From Ophioderma brevispina (Eukaryota > Echinodermata > Ophiuroidea > Amphilepidida > Ophiodermatidae): a stretch of 64,000 bases of DNA. Made by a program: the position numbers and the translations under genes. Within the stretch, counting starts at the first letter, position 1; each line of letters begins with the position of its first letter. The stretch spans positions 1 to 64,000 of the forward strand of contig JAMKCH010011768.1 in the NCBI GenBank assembly GCA_023653785.1, read 5' to 3'. Under the pieces are notes generated by a model that made no database searches, was not told the DNA's origin, and worked only from the letters and a program-made list of their open reading frames with translations. Below are positions 34,511-45,850 of the stretch, one piece after another.

Positions 34511-36394
34511 AGAGAGGGGGGTCAGACTCAGATCATGGCGCCCCCCCGGTGACAAAATCCTGGGTACGCCTATGACGCGAGCAAGGACACTCGCTATCCA
34601 GAGGCAAAGAACATAACCACGTTCTTTCAGCAAATTCAGAGGTTGTCCGTTTTTTCTGATTAATCCGAGGTTTTTCGATTCTTACGATTATTATATAAAC
34701 ATATCAATCGATTTGTTGGATAAATACACCCTTATTACGGTAGCGCTCAGCATGCCCAGGATTACATACTCGATGAACACACACATTGACACAAAAAAAC
34801 ACATCGACAATATCAAATTGAATATATATATATAGGAACCAAACAAATATATAATGCCGGAGATCAGGCTCGGTTATAGTGAGGTACTTAACAAATAATA
34901 ATCAACATGGTCAATGACGGAGGGCATATAAGCTTCGTACAGTTGTACATTGTATTCAAAAACTCAATTCTCAGCCATGAAACACAAGAAAGCGCGCACC
35001 TTTGATACGATCCCAAGTTTGTAGTCAATATTCTTGATGATTGAACATTTTACAATAAAACCTCTCCGTCTCTGCCCTAAGGCTGGCTGAGACAGACATA
35101 ACTTATTTGTCACTGTTTCGAGGAGCCTTGTTAAAACATGTTAAGTTTTAAACGATTATTTTATATGAAAATCACAAACTTAGTACAATATTATACTGAG
35201 CTTTTTAAAAAAATCTTCAATTCATTCGTACATCTTGCAATGTTTCACATGTGAAGAGAAATAACAAATAACCTTAAAATTACCAGACATGATGAACTTA
35301 TTCACGAAAATGAACTCTTCAGATTTCTGGTTACAAAATTAACGGAATCATTATTTTATACTTTTCCATGGTCTTTTCTTATCCTTGCGATTTGAGTGCA
35401 TATTCAAAATATATTTTGAGTTTCGAGCTTAAAGCATTTAACGCGTCATTTGCTTTGTGTTACCCTGGCCTTGATATATCTGGGTAAGCTTTCACCAGTC
35501 AATATGCTCCACTTCTGTTTCCATTCGTCACTTACTGTTAATTTATTCTATCGATTCAAATTCGTCCCGGCGAGAATCACATATGAGACCCGCCTACTGC
35601 AGCCCATCTTTTACATTTAATTACCATAACCAATTAATCAATATTTTGAAAAATGAACGTACTCCAATGGGCTTGCCATCCACTATGAAGGTATCCTATG
35701 CATGAATCAACTTTGAAATTTTAACTATCGTTAATCCAAGCGACCTTGAGACTTCCAAAACGTTTTGGACACAGTCCACTGTTAGGGAGAGGAGGCATTT
35801 TGTATCCACAGATTCAAGAACATCTCGAGAGGCCAAACTGGATATGTTTTACGTTTACCGCCTGTGCCATTATTTGCACGCAGGCGCTAGAAAATTTATA
35901 CAGATATTTGCAAGTTGTGTCTTTATATTGTGCTATAATTTTATTGATTTTATTGTAAAATATGTTGTATTCAACATTTTGCAGTCATAAGATATGTTTT
36001 AAATAAGAATTTACTAATTAACCTACACTAATCCACTGCTAATTTGAACAAAACATGTTCAATTTTAATGTCTCAGATGTTATCTTTATCCAGATAAGAG
36101 CTCTCCACATTAAGTGTGTCTCGCACTGCATTTGTCCAGTCAGAAGCTGTAAATTTGTTCAACTGCCTCTTCAAATGATTTCTTAATCGCTGCCATATTG
36201 AATGGTGAATAGAAACGTAACCCTTCATGTTTGCGCATATCAGCTCTTCGGGTTTCACGTCACAGTGGTAGGGAGGCAAACGTACAATTTCATGGCCGTA
36301 TTTTTAGCCAGCATGTCAATTTCATATTTTTCAGCTCGTGGTTTATTTTGCTTGATGACACTGTAGAGCTTTTTTCGTATACCTGGCGAGAAAT
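34511..36394. other. No gene recognised
   Basis: AT-rich; short (ta)n near 34,830. No relic of the RTE-like LINE continues beyond about 34,510. Confidence 0.5.
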
Positions 36395-36572
36395 GCGATA
36401 GTCCGGCTTTTCAACCGTGTTATTGATGCGGATGTTGCCTGTTCGAGTCCAGCCAAGTGCACGTGGGTTTTTGTTTCAACACTTGTGTGCGCTGGTCATT
36501 TTCAGGAAAGATTAATAAATATTCATCCTTGTTTACCTGGAGAACTAAGTTGTTAAAATTTCAAAACCTACT
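36395..36572 (+). mobile_element. SINE-like unit of a tandem pair, left
   Basis: Shares with the next unit a B-box-like tgttcgagtcc, then gcacgtgggtttttg and the tail aagattaataaatattcatc followed by ctggagaactaagttgttaa. The 5' tRNA-like part is partly lost. Confidence 0.65.
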
Positions 36573-36627
36573 ATTGTTGCAATCCATGTGGAAAGTTTCA
36601 TAATTTGAGACCACAGCCTGGACTAGG

Positions 36628-36806
36628 GCTTGTTAACTTAATTGGTAAGTGCGCCGTGCTTGTGATGCGGAGGTGGCATTCGAAGTCAGGGCCAAGGCAC
36701 GTGGGTTTTTGTGTTCAGCACTGGGTGCGCTGGCCATCTCCAGCGGAAGATTAATAAATATTTATCCTTGTCTACCTGGAGAACTAAGTTGTTAAAATCA
36801 AAAACC
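36628..36806 (+). mobile_element. SINE-like unit of a tandem pair, right
   Basis: Better head than the left unit: ttaattggtaagtgc resembles an A box and ggcattcgaagtc a B box. Body and tail (cacgtgggtttttgtgttca, gtctacctggagaactaagt) match the left unit. tRNA-derived origin is likely; the 3' part lacks a recognised LINE tail. Confidence 0.65.
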
Positions 36807-36907
36807 AATATAAATCTTACATGCCAAATATTACCCGTCTGATGCTATCCGCTAGGAAAGCGATGGACACCATTCGGACCTAACACCTATAGATGATTAA
36901 CCATAAC

Positions 36908-37079
36908 GGCTGGTTGTTGTTCTTGTTCGTCTTCTTCTTTTTGGTGCAAAAAAGGGTCATAAGGACCCATGAATCATGCTTCATATGGGGTGTTCAAGGT
37001 CACCTGGGCATAGATAGGGGAATTTTGTGCAAATTCGGGTATGGGAGGGGCGTTTTTGCGCTCGTATGAAGACCCTGTC
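36908..37079 (+). repeat. 172-bp direct repeat, left copy
   Basis: Begins ggctggttgttgttcttgtt and ends cgtatgaagaccctgtc. Nearly identical to 37,275-37,445, with about four differences seen by eye. Confidence 0.85.
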
Positions 37080-37274
37080 CACTGATCTCTATACAATGGA
37101 TTGGAACCTGGGCTTCGTAATTGAAGCACTGATGGCCATGTTGGTCATCCAAAAAGAGCCCAAGCAGGTGGTTAAGAGCCGGTCATTTACATATACAAAA
37201 TTGTTCCCATTGAAATGTGGATAAGCGACATAACAGACTACAGAATCAAGCCAAAAAAAAAAAAAAAAAAAAAA
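37080..37274 (+). mobile_element. A-tailed partial copy of the 23.5-kb foldback element
   Basis: Starts exactly at the terminal motif cactgatctctatacaatgg, runs through ggccatgttggtcatcc and gtggataagcgacataac, and ends in 22 A (37,253-37,274). It corresponds to the inverted right half of 23,535-23,913. It sits between two 172-bp direct repeats. Confidence 0.75.
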
Positions 37275-37445
37275 GGCTGGTTGTTGTTCTTGTTCGTCTT
37301 CATCTTTTTGGTGTAAAAAGGGTCATAAGGACCCATGAATCATGCTTCATATGGGGTGTTCAAGGTCACCTGGGCAGAGATAGGGGAATTTTGTGCAAAT
37401 TCGGGTATGGGAGGGGCGTTTTTGCGCTCGTATGAAGACCCTGTC
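37275..37445 (+). repeat. 172-bp direct repeat, right copy
   Basis: Same sequence as 36,908-37,079 with a handful of substitutions and one indel. Its left edge follows the 22-A run directly. Confidence 0.85.
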
Positions 37446-38879
37446 TTACGCCAGTATGAATGCTCCTAACCTTGGGTCTGCAAGAGCAGAATTTTCGTCA
37501 GTGTTAATGCCTTCATTCATTTCGAAGAAAAGTTAAATCTACTTTTACATGGGGAGTTACAATCGAATATAGCAGATGTTAAGAATTTTTGTTTTCTAAA
37601 TATTACCGTATATAACACAGAAACTCCACTTCAGCAATAATATAGTCCTGTACTTTTTGTAGGGAGATTTATATTTTAATCGAAGCGATCCCTTTCAATT
37701 CGTACCGGATGTCAAGTCGCCCTGGGTTTTGAAATCATCAAAGGATTATTGTCGGCGAAGCCCGGCGCGTTTTCAAACAACGTACGTTCACATGAAACAA
37801 ATTAAAATCTTTTTACTCGACTGATGAATGTAAAACAAATCGTATTTCAGGACAGTACATGTACAGGTGTCCTATAATACAGTGTCCGTGTGGGCAATGA
37901 GTGCTACCACCCATCGTCTATTGTGTCTCCATTGAGTCTGTATGCATTAATTTGTTCAGCACTGTTCCCAAATGGCTAGTCTACAAGATCACGGTTTATT
38001 CCGTACAGTTGTATGGTAGCTAGGGCACTTCTTCATAGCACAACCCAACTTTTTGACAGGGAAGGTTTCAAAGATGGAATAGGTATGGCGATTTCTATGT
38101 TTTCTCTTAATAAGAAAATGCGAAATAAAACAAAAAGAATATTCCAAGTTGAGTTTGTAGCGTAGCATGGTGATAATGGTTATCACTATTTATTATCTGT
38201 AAAAAAATCTTTAAAATGAGAAAATGAAAAAAAAAGAAAAATACTGACATCGGTCTTCTGAATGGCTTGGGCGAGAAATGATTTTCCCATTAATAACTCA
38301 ATAAACGTTGACGCTTGTTGAACATGAAATTTTAATTTTACCTGGAAAATATCATTTAAGAAAATTTGCCAAAATCCTATTACACCGTTAAAAATATAAA
38401 ACGATTCATATACGCTAGGGTTAGTGTTTAAAACTGGGTAAGGTCTTTTTCACAGTCGAGGGGCTCGACTGAGCTTTGTTTCTGTAAGGTTCTTTCATTT
38501 TGTCCAACTTCCAGGTCAAAAATTCAATATGCTGTCTGCTACATACTTTCATCAATATGCAGGACTGGACAAAAACTTCAAATGACCACGACCGCATAAG
38601 TGACCAGACTTGTTTGGGGTAAGGTCACGTATAGGTCACAAGAGCTCTTAGAAAAGGTGTTTCCCAAAAATGCTAGTCCTAAGATTATGTTGCATGGTAA
38701 GGCACCAAGGGATATGAAAGAGTTGGGACGCTTTTCATCAAATTTATGCGCGGCATGGAGATCAAATTTCATTAAAGGGGGCGATCGGCTGAGTTTAAAT
38801 TTATCTTTAAAAAAACATATCTACAATATGAAGATATTGATGCTGCTACTTGAAACTGGTGCATGTTATAATTTTTCAA
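37446..38879. other. No gene recognised
   Basis: The 125-codon frame starting at 38,600 runs straight into the 110-bp tandem array and is not supported as a gene. Confidence 0.5.
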
Positions 38880-39310
38880 GTCATGGAGGTCATCTGGGGT
38901 CAAAAGGTCAAATTTTCAAAAATGCTCCGATTGAGCTGAAATTAGACGGAAATGATCCTTTGCATCTAACAATTTGAAATATTTCGAGATCAAAGGTCAT
39001 AGAGGTCAAAGATCAAATTCTCAAAATGCTCCGATTTAGCTAGAAAATTTGACTGGATCATCTTAATCATTCTAAATATGCTGAAACTATTTTCGAGATC
39101 AAAGGTCATTAAGAGGTCGAAGTCCCAAATTTCACAAAATCCTCGATTGGGCTGAAATTTGATGAAATGGACCCTTATGCCTTTCTAAACATTTGGAAAA
39201 TATTTTAGATCAAAGGTGTCATTAAGAACAAATTTAAAAAATGCTATGACTGGGCGGAAATTTGAAATGATCCTATGACGTTTCAATATGATAAATAGTT
39301 TCGAGATCGA
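38880..39310 (+). repeat. Tandem array, about 110-bp period, AGGTCA-rich
   Basis: Four units starting near 38,884, 38,995, 39,105 and 39,213. Each has aaaggtcat, then a gaggtca-like second half-site in three of four, then caaaatgctccgat, a gctgaaatttga block and ttcgagatc. Divergence rises towards the right. Confidence 0.75.
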
Positions 39311-39469
39311 GTCGTTTAGGGTCAAGGGCATACCTCGACGGGCTAGAATCTTTCTTCAGATTAAGTCATGGTTGGGTTTCGAAGCTAGGTTAGTTTTAGG
39401 GCTTGGGTTTGAAGTGGGCGTCATTTTTCATGATACGCTTGGCGATCCGGCTGGTTTGTGGTTTTTGAC

Positions 39470-39600
39470 CACAGCGACATCTATAGCAGATTTCAATTAC
39501 GTGGATTCATTGCATTGTTCGATGGGTGGAATTGATATAGGGTTCAATCCCCGGCGGTCATGCGGAGCTGAGACTAGACAATTGTTGCCCATTAAAACAT
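39470..39600 (+). mobile_element. Possible SINE head with B-box-like sequence
   Basis: gggttcaatccccggcggtc at about 39,540-39,560 is a good B-box-like core, but the A box upstream is unclear and no second copy was seen. Too weak for a tRNA gene, since arms do not pair. Confidence 0.3.
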
Positions 39601-40647
39601 ATTGTGTCCATTGTACAACGTATGGTGCAGATTCGGCCTTACGGAATCTGAGCTGGTTCTATTTAAATGAAAGATAAAAATATTAATGATCAACTTTGTT
39701 GTATTAAGCGTTATATTAAGTTTACTTAACTTTGTAGATTATTATTTCAAATAACAAATAGAGTCATTATAAACATACACACAGTAGAGTGATGTATGCA
39801 ATCTGGAGAATGTTAAGGACTGTTTACTACCGGACCATCTATAATAAAAAACACACCTACCCAATGACATTTTTGTGACAAGTATTGGTTTAAAAACAAT
39901 AATTTATCTTAAACGTTTAGGTGTTATATTCTAAATTCATAATGAACCATGGTGAAGCTATATTAACACGAACACTCATAACAGAACTAACAATGATTGT
40001 TCGGTATTATTTAAAATGTTGGTTGTGGGGGTGAGTAAATCTACAAAATGCCACAAGGCTATTTATAAATCGTGGTTTCCAGCAAACATAACATTTCAAG
40101 TTCGTTTTTTTTCAATATTCCATGCGGGCATTTTCATATAAACCAACACCCGAGTGTGTTAAATTTATATCTGTATTTTGTAATGGTATTTGTAGCACTT
40201 ACTTGTAATTGTATAGGTACTAATTATATCTGGAGAGATGTGTTGACTGAAATGTTTTGTTTGCTTTTATACCATATTATGCAGAATGACCAAATTTGGC
40301 CTTGTCAGAATCACATGCCAAAACCAGCTATTATCTTTTCAAGAAAACTGGATGATAAAACCAGTGAAATGGCTATGCATTTTTTGTGATAACGGTTGTA
40401 ATATGTATGTCAAACTTTTTATGAAAACTTTTTCAGATCAACCTCTCATTGATTGCTCTATTGTACAATGTTTAATAAGTTCCTGATTCCATATTTAACG
40501 TGGTAGATACTTGGCATTTAAAGAGTAAAGGATGTCTAAACTTTTTCATTACAGCTGTTAGATCGTAAAGTTGCAAAAAGTTGTCAAATGCGCCGTTATA
40601 ACTTAGTTAACATAGGTACAGTACAAGTTACAGGCACAAGATAATAT
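39601..40647. other. No gene recognised
   Basis: AT-rich; a 105-codon frame at 40,072-40,389 has hydrophobic, low-complexity composition without splice context. Confidence 0.45.
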
Positions 40648-40793
40648 ACAAATATTGATGCTATGAGGGGCATGTTGAAAATTAGAGGCCAAGGGGGATC
40701 TCGAAACCATAGTTATTAGTATGTTTCGAAATCCACCGAGGGCCATAGTTTCCAACCATGAGCTGCTCCGAATTAAAAAGCATCAATATTTGT
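40648..40793 (+). mobile_element. Small palindromic MITE
   Basis: 146 bp with perfect 15-bp inverted ends (acaaatattgatgct / agcatcaatatttgt) and a further internal inverted pair, ggatctcgaaac and gtttcgaaatcc. It is flanked by TA-rich sequence; no unambiguous target duplication. Confidence 0.7.
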
Positions 40794-42381
40794 TTATATA
40801 CCGACGAATATAGATTCTTGTCATCTGATTGGTTTTAAAAAGACCATTCTAAGCCAGGATGCTACAAGGCCTATATCATGCGATGTTTGTTGAAGAAAGG
40901 CACCAAAACGAAGGTAAAATTGTTTTATGAACAAACTAAGCTTTGCAGATAGATGATTTGGATCCAAAAACACCACTAAGGGGAGCTTATTCGAATGTTG
41001 AAGCATAAAGATTAAACTTGATGTTCAAGTATTTAACCCTGTATTTGTTGAGGGACCCAACTACAGGATCTCTGTGGCGATTCCTGTCGTGGGCGTCCCC
41101 GACAGGATCGCCAGGTGTAGGCCATGGCATGGGCATGGCATGCATGCATGTGGTTTTGTTTAACAATTTTGTGTACCTAGGGTGCAAAAATTGTGAAGAA
41201 TTAAAAGGTCCCAGGAATGAGATGATAAAAACTACTCCAACTCTTTACGGGGCATTCCATTTCCAATAAACAGGCCACAAAAAAATACACTACCAGTGAA
41301 TCATAGGAAATATGAGTTCAGTCAGGTCATGAATAGATCACACCAGTCACCTGGAATTTTTATTACTCTCTCAAAATCAATAGACCCCAATTGATGTCAT
41401 CCCCAACCCAAATATTGAATGCTTTCCAGCCCGCTTGTAGACTTGACACAAACCAATCAATTCTATTGCATATCCTGGGACCTTTAACAATCAACCTTTC
41501 TTGTGTGGAGGAAGTGATGTTGGAGGCCAAAACGGATCGCCGTAATCGACTTCTGCCATTTTTGGTCGGCAAGATGCGTACAATTTCCTTGCATTTCACT
41601 GATTCGATGATCGCAGCTTCGAATTCGGCAGTTTACATGGCTGCAGATTGGCCGTGTCATCGAGTCAAATTATAATCCTCGAATATCTCACGGTGTACCA
41701 GGCCGGATTTCTTACTCACGTGGTGCTATACGGCAGCTCACCATGTCTACCGCGGCAGCTAGTGCACAGTACACACTGGGCTAATTGCGATGCCTGCAAG
41801 ATAGGGCTTACTAAGTAACAATTATTAGGTATACAGTAACGTGGTTACTCTGCTGTACATACCCCAATGGCTACCCCGTAGTTAACCCACTTGGTGGAAG
41901 AAGGTGGAGGGGAGTAAGACAGTACCGGAGTAGGACACGCAGCTACCACGTAGCCACCCCGCGGTACCCACGACGCCATTTTGAGCGTGGATGAAAATTT
42001 CATAAAAGGAGGGCGCTAGACACTTGGGCTGCGTTTAGCATTTTTTGAACGGTTTTTAGTTGAAAATCCATTGACGAAATTCAAATCGGGCATCTTAAAA
42101 ACCCCCATAATCCCGAACTTTAATAAAAAATGCAAATAATGCCAAATATCCAAAAAACTAAAATTGGCCAGGAGAAATACCGCGCGCGCTGAGAGCCGGG
42201 TGTAACCACGTAGCTAATCCACGACAGTGCAGACAACCGAGTGTGTACACTATCCGTCTATGCGGCAAAAAATCACGGAATCCTGGCCGGCGAGGGTACG
42301 TCTAGTGGGTGGGTAATCCATGTCATTACTCGGTGGTAGCTGTGTGGTAAATACCATGAAGAAATTGGCCGTCGTACTTAC
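40794..42381. other. Possible intron with GC-richer block
   Basis: 41,700-42,250 is richer in GC than its surroundings and has repeated ccacgtagc and ggtaccc-like phrases. A minus-strand frame at 41,363-41,599 has no ATG and no recognised family. If the exon at 42,382-42,486 is real, this is its intron. Confidence 0.4.
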
Positions 42382-42486
42382 CTGCGTTTGGGTATTAAGC
42401 CCTTGAGATGCATCTCTGATTCCTTTCAGATCTTCATATACAAGCTCAAAGCATGATACTGGTGGTCTGATAGTGCGATTCAGCAT
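42382..42486 (-). CDS. Candidate first coding exon with consensus splice donor
   Basis: Minus-strand ATG at 42,486-42,484 opens a 35-codon frame (MLNRTIRPPVSCFELVYEDL and onward) that runs exactly into a consensus donor, cag|gtaagta, at 42,382/42,381. An in-frame TAA lies a few bases upstream of the ATG, consistent with a 5' exon. The peptide is not low-complexity and no copy was seen elsewhere in the window. I do not recognise the family. The following 600 bp would be intron, and no partner exon was identified downstream. The donor could be chance in 64 kb of DNA, so confidence is modest. Confidence 0.35.
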
Positions 42487-44066
42487 TCAATTATGAGTAA
42501 CAAAAATACGATCGGGGTGATATATATTCATCCTCTTCACACCCAGCTTCAATATGTACACTCATAATACGGAGAAAGAAAAAAAAAAATCTCCTCCCCC
42601 CCCCCAACAGTGTTTTTTTTTTAAAAAAAAAAAAAAAAACACAAAAAAAAAAAAAAAAACAAAACAAATTTAAAAAACTTCGTCGATGTCCTTACGCCTG
42701 GGAAGAGGTGTTCCCGGCATAGTTAATAAACTATGCCCGCTCTTCCAGGGCACAGTTCATTTTTGGTTCAATTCCTGAAGATAGTTAATTTATGCCTCCA
42801 CTTTAACCAATCAAGATGATAGGGCTCTATATATTGAGTATATAGGCTTAATATGGTTGTAGTTAAAGACATTAGGGTTAAAGGTCATATCTAGAAGGGG
42901 TCAACCTAAACTGTTTCAGTTTCAGCATTGAACGCACATTTTGAAAAGTATGTCAATGTACAAACCGTTATCACGGGATCTAAAATTGACTGCTACAGTT
43001 CAGAGTAGTTATCATCTAGTGTGTAAATGGTGAAATAATATCAACCTGAGAACTTCATGATTAAACAAAAAAATAAAGTGTACCTACTAACATTGAGTCT
43101 CAGCTTGAAACTGTAAATAGGTCGAGCCAAAGTATGTCAAAACTCGACGTTACTTTTCTAGACTTGCTGCAGGCCAATTTTAAAAGTTTCGCTTAGAGGG
43201 TGGAATTGAACAAGTATCTCTCTATTACAAGTAACATGGCTGCCAGTGTTAAAATTCAAAGCCAAAGAATCTACTTGCTTTTTCCAGGCTTAAATGTTTA
43301 CATAGGTGATCATTTGGTGTTGGGTTTACTGTGAAAAGGGCCCATAGGCCAATGACAATTCGTGTTTGTAGGTGGTTGAATTTAACATGTTTATGTGGAA
43401 AAATCCGAATAGTAAACATGTTAAAATGGCCTCGGACCTTGATTTAAACACCGTTTTTAGATAAAGATCGATAAACATTTTTAAACAATGTACACAAAAT
43501 ATATGCAAAAGTGGTCATCTGTTGTAAATTTGGACATATATATATATCATAGAGTAAAATCTGTATAGCATCCTATTCTATTACATTAATTCCTTTTGTA
43601 CATCCTTATATATTTGACAATGTCACTTAGGTGGTTAGTATAGAACCGATTGCTCTTTGATTGGCAATGTATGTTAGTTCATTGACCTTTCAAGAAAATT
43701 GAAACATGGATTAATGACAAAAGTAACATTCAATACCTGTACATATTAGTACAATAGTGGGGAGACTCTAGTGCACAGATCACATGTGAGAGTGACAAAT
43801 CTGGATAATAAAACTGTGAATTTTGGTACCAAGTACCTTGTGCATTGATAATTCAAAAAATGATGGAGGCACTTGCCACGCACACTTCATGGCCCCAGCA
43901 TGGATTTCAAGGATTACACAGGGGTAACAAATTTTAAAAGTTCCCATTGTGTTAAAAAGCACCTGATGTTTGTCTGAGTGACAAGGATTCACAAAAGGCT
44001 ATAGTTATACTACCTATGGCTTAGTTTTGGAATTATGGCAATTTTCTAATGTCGAAAATCATGTGG
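42487..44066. other. No gene recognised; homopolymer cluster
   Basis: 42,565-42,665 is a cluster of A, C and T homopolymers that is likely hard to sequence or assemble. The rest is AT-rich. Confidence 0.5.
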
Positions 44067-44323
44067 TTAGGGAGGTCATATTTACGCACAGGGGGAATGG
44101 AGGATTTAGCGGGGGAAACCGAAAATTTTTTGGTAAAAGAAAGGGGGGAACGTAAATTTTTCATCAACGAGAGAGAGTGGCACATGAACTTTTAAATGGG
44201 GAAATCAGAATGATCAAGGGAGGAGTGTGAAATTTTTGAACGGAGCGAGGGGGGGACGCAAAACTTTTTGCCGAAAAAGTTGAAACCCTCCCTCCCCCAC
44301 ATAAAATAATGACCGCTCCCTTA
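44067..44323 (+). mobile_element. Probable MITE with TTAGGGAG ends
   Basis: The left end ttagggaggtcatatttacg and the right end aaataatgaccgctccctta are imperfect inverted repeats, with TTA/TAA at the edges. The interior is G-rich with runs of G on the left and CCCTCCC on the right. Confidence 0.55.
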
Positions 44324-45106
44324 GAGCATGGTCCCCTAATACCATAGTAGCCGGTTTGTATCAGGTCATTTATGCTCCCGCGCACAGCTCTCTATCAAAA
44401 AAAAAATCTTATACACAATCTTGAGATTTAGCAAAATATTATTTTTCAATCAACAATGTAAGTTCTTATCTATCTCATTATCTTATAATTGTGAGGCCTG
44501 TGGAACCGATCAAAAGATGAAACTTGACTCAAAGAAAAAAAGGAAGGCTTCTCTCAAAATAAGATGAACAAACAATAACAACTGCTACCGAAAAAATATG
44601 CATTGGCCGAGAAATGGACTAGACCAGAGGTGAACCAAACGCTGTTGGTAGGGATCAGAGCAGATGGCGTGGGACATAGGGGCAATTAATTACTGAATTC
44701 TACAGGTCACACAGCACAAAATCCATGCATTAGCCACCTGTCAAATTAGAAAAAAATATGCCTTAACACAAAACTAATTGCAAAAGAATATTTCTCCAGA
44801 ATTATATTGAGAAAACCCTTTTAACAACAACATCTCAAAAGTTTTACCAATACCAAATCAAAAATGATACATGTATTTTTTACGGGGTAAGGTTTAAAAC
44901 ATGGATAGAAAACGCGTATAGTGTCTATATGTATAGTTTGTCTATAAGGTTCAAGAGTTATGAGTTCAAAATAGGATTCAAGATCACAATGGGGTAAATG
45001 TCCGGATATATGTTCGTTAAAATTCTGATAGATTTTTCGTTATAAAAATGAGATTGTATATGTAGAAAATAACGTGAAAATAAATTAGGAAGCACAAGGC
45101 CTTCTG
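44324..45106. other. No feature recognised
   Basis: AT-rich; no repeat partner seen. Confidence 0.5.
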
Positions 45107-45300
45107 ACTAAAAAAAATACATCGGACCTCGGACCGCATGATGTGCAATGCCGTCGCGGTTGTAATGATAGGTTCCATGTGACCTTTGACTTGGCAGGTG
45201 ACCTTGACCTCATTAACAAATGAAGGACCCAATGTTGCACCTATGATCAAGTTTGGTTCCAATTGAACTTCAAATTTTCAATTTTAAGGAGTATAAGTCG
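45107..45300 (+). repeat. Dispersed TGACCT-rich repeat, second locus
   Basis: Shares a leader (aaaaaatacatcgg, gtcgcggttgtaatgat) with 47,425-47,500 and the TGACCTTTGACTTGG...TGACCTTGACCTCATTAAC body with 5,080-5,300. It is followed by gcacctatgatcaagtttgg and ttccaattgaacttcaaat. Confidence 0.65.
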
Positions 45301-45671
45301 CTTACTCCATCTGACGTAAATTAAATTCAAGCCATAGGCTAAAAAAGATAATCATATACTGTAGACAATGTCAACGATTTGAATACGCCTAAAAAAATAA
45401 TAAAACAAAGAAAAAATAAAATATATAGTCTAATGCCAAACAAAGAACCAAAAAGTATGTTATATTTGAAAAAATACCTACCAAACATGCCAGGCCTGAA
45501 ATAAGCTGAAGGATTTTATGAAATACAGAAAGAGATCAAACAAACAGAAGATTTTTAGAAATTAACCACGGTTTAGTAATAGGGTGATGGCATACCCAGT
45601 GACAATGATTGATTAAAATAACCTCCCCCAAAAGTACAAGAAGTGTAAAAAACCATGACATCAATATGTCG

Positions 45672-45850
45672 GAGCACGTGTGGTTCCAGTGGAAAAGCGC
45701 AGGACTCGTGATCATGAAATCGTGAGTTCATATGCCCCATTGTGGTCAATGTGTTTGTGCCCTGGGCAAGATACTTATAAAGGTCTCAGGAAATGCAAAC
45801 AGATTGATGTGATTTGTGTCAAATTCTAAAAGAAAAGCATCAATATTTGG
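45672..45850 (+). mobile_element. Diverged tRNA-derived SINE
   Basis: Related to the 27-kb SINE: tggttccagtgg as A box, gagttcatatgcccc as a decayed B box, and the shared core gtgccctgggcaagatactt (about 45,758-45,778). The 3' part ends near aaaagcatcaatatttgg. Confidence 0.65.

Noticed and set aside
38600..38977. 125-codon plus-strand open frame
   Set aside because: Its second half lies in the 110-bp tandem array; no recognisable domain.
38880..39310. Functional nuclear-receptor response element
   Set aside because: Half-sites belong to a decaying tandem repeat; without binding or accessibility data function cannot be claimed.
39530..39570. tRNA gene suggested by gggttcaatccccgg
   Set aside because: Only the B-box/T-arm segment fits; the rest of a cloverleaf is missing.
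39288..39677. 129-codon plus-strand open frame
   Set aside because: Starts in the tandem array and runs through a SINE-like segment; not gene-like.
41363..41599. Minus-strand 78-codon frame
   Set aside because: Starts at GTG rather than ATG, no acceptor of good quality, no recognised family.
42560..42665. Poly-A retrotransposon tail
   Set aside because: Mixed A, C and T homopolymers on both sides with no element body; simple-sequence cluster.
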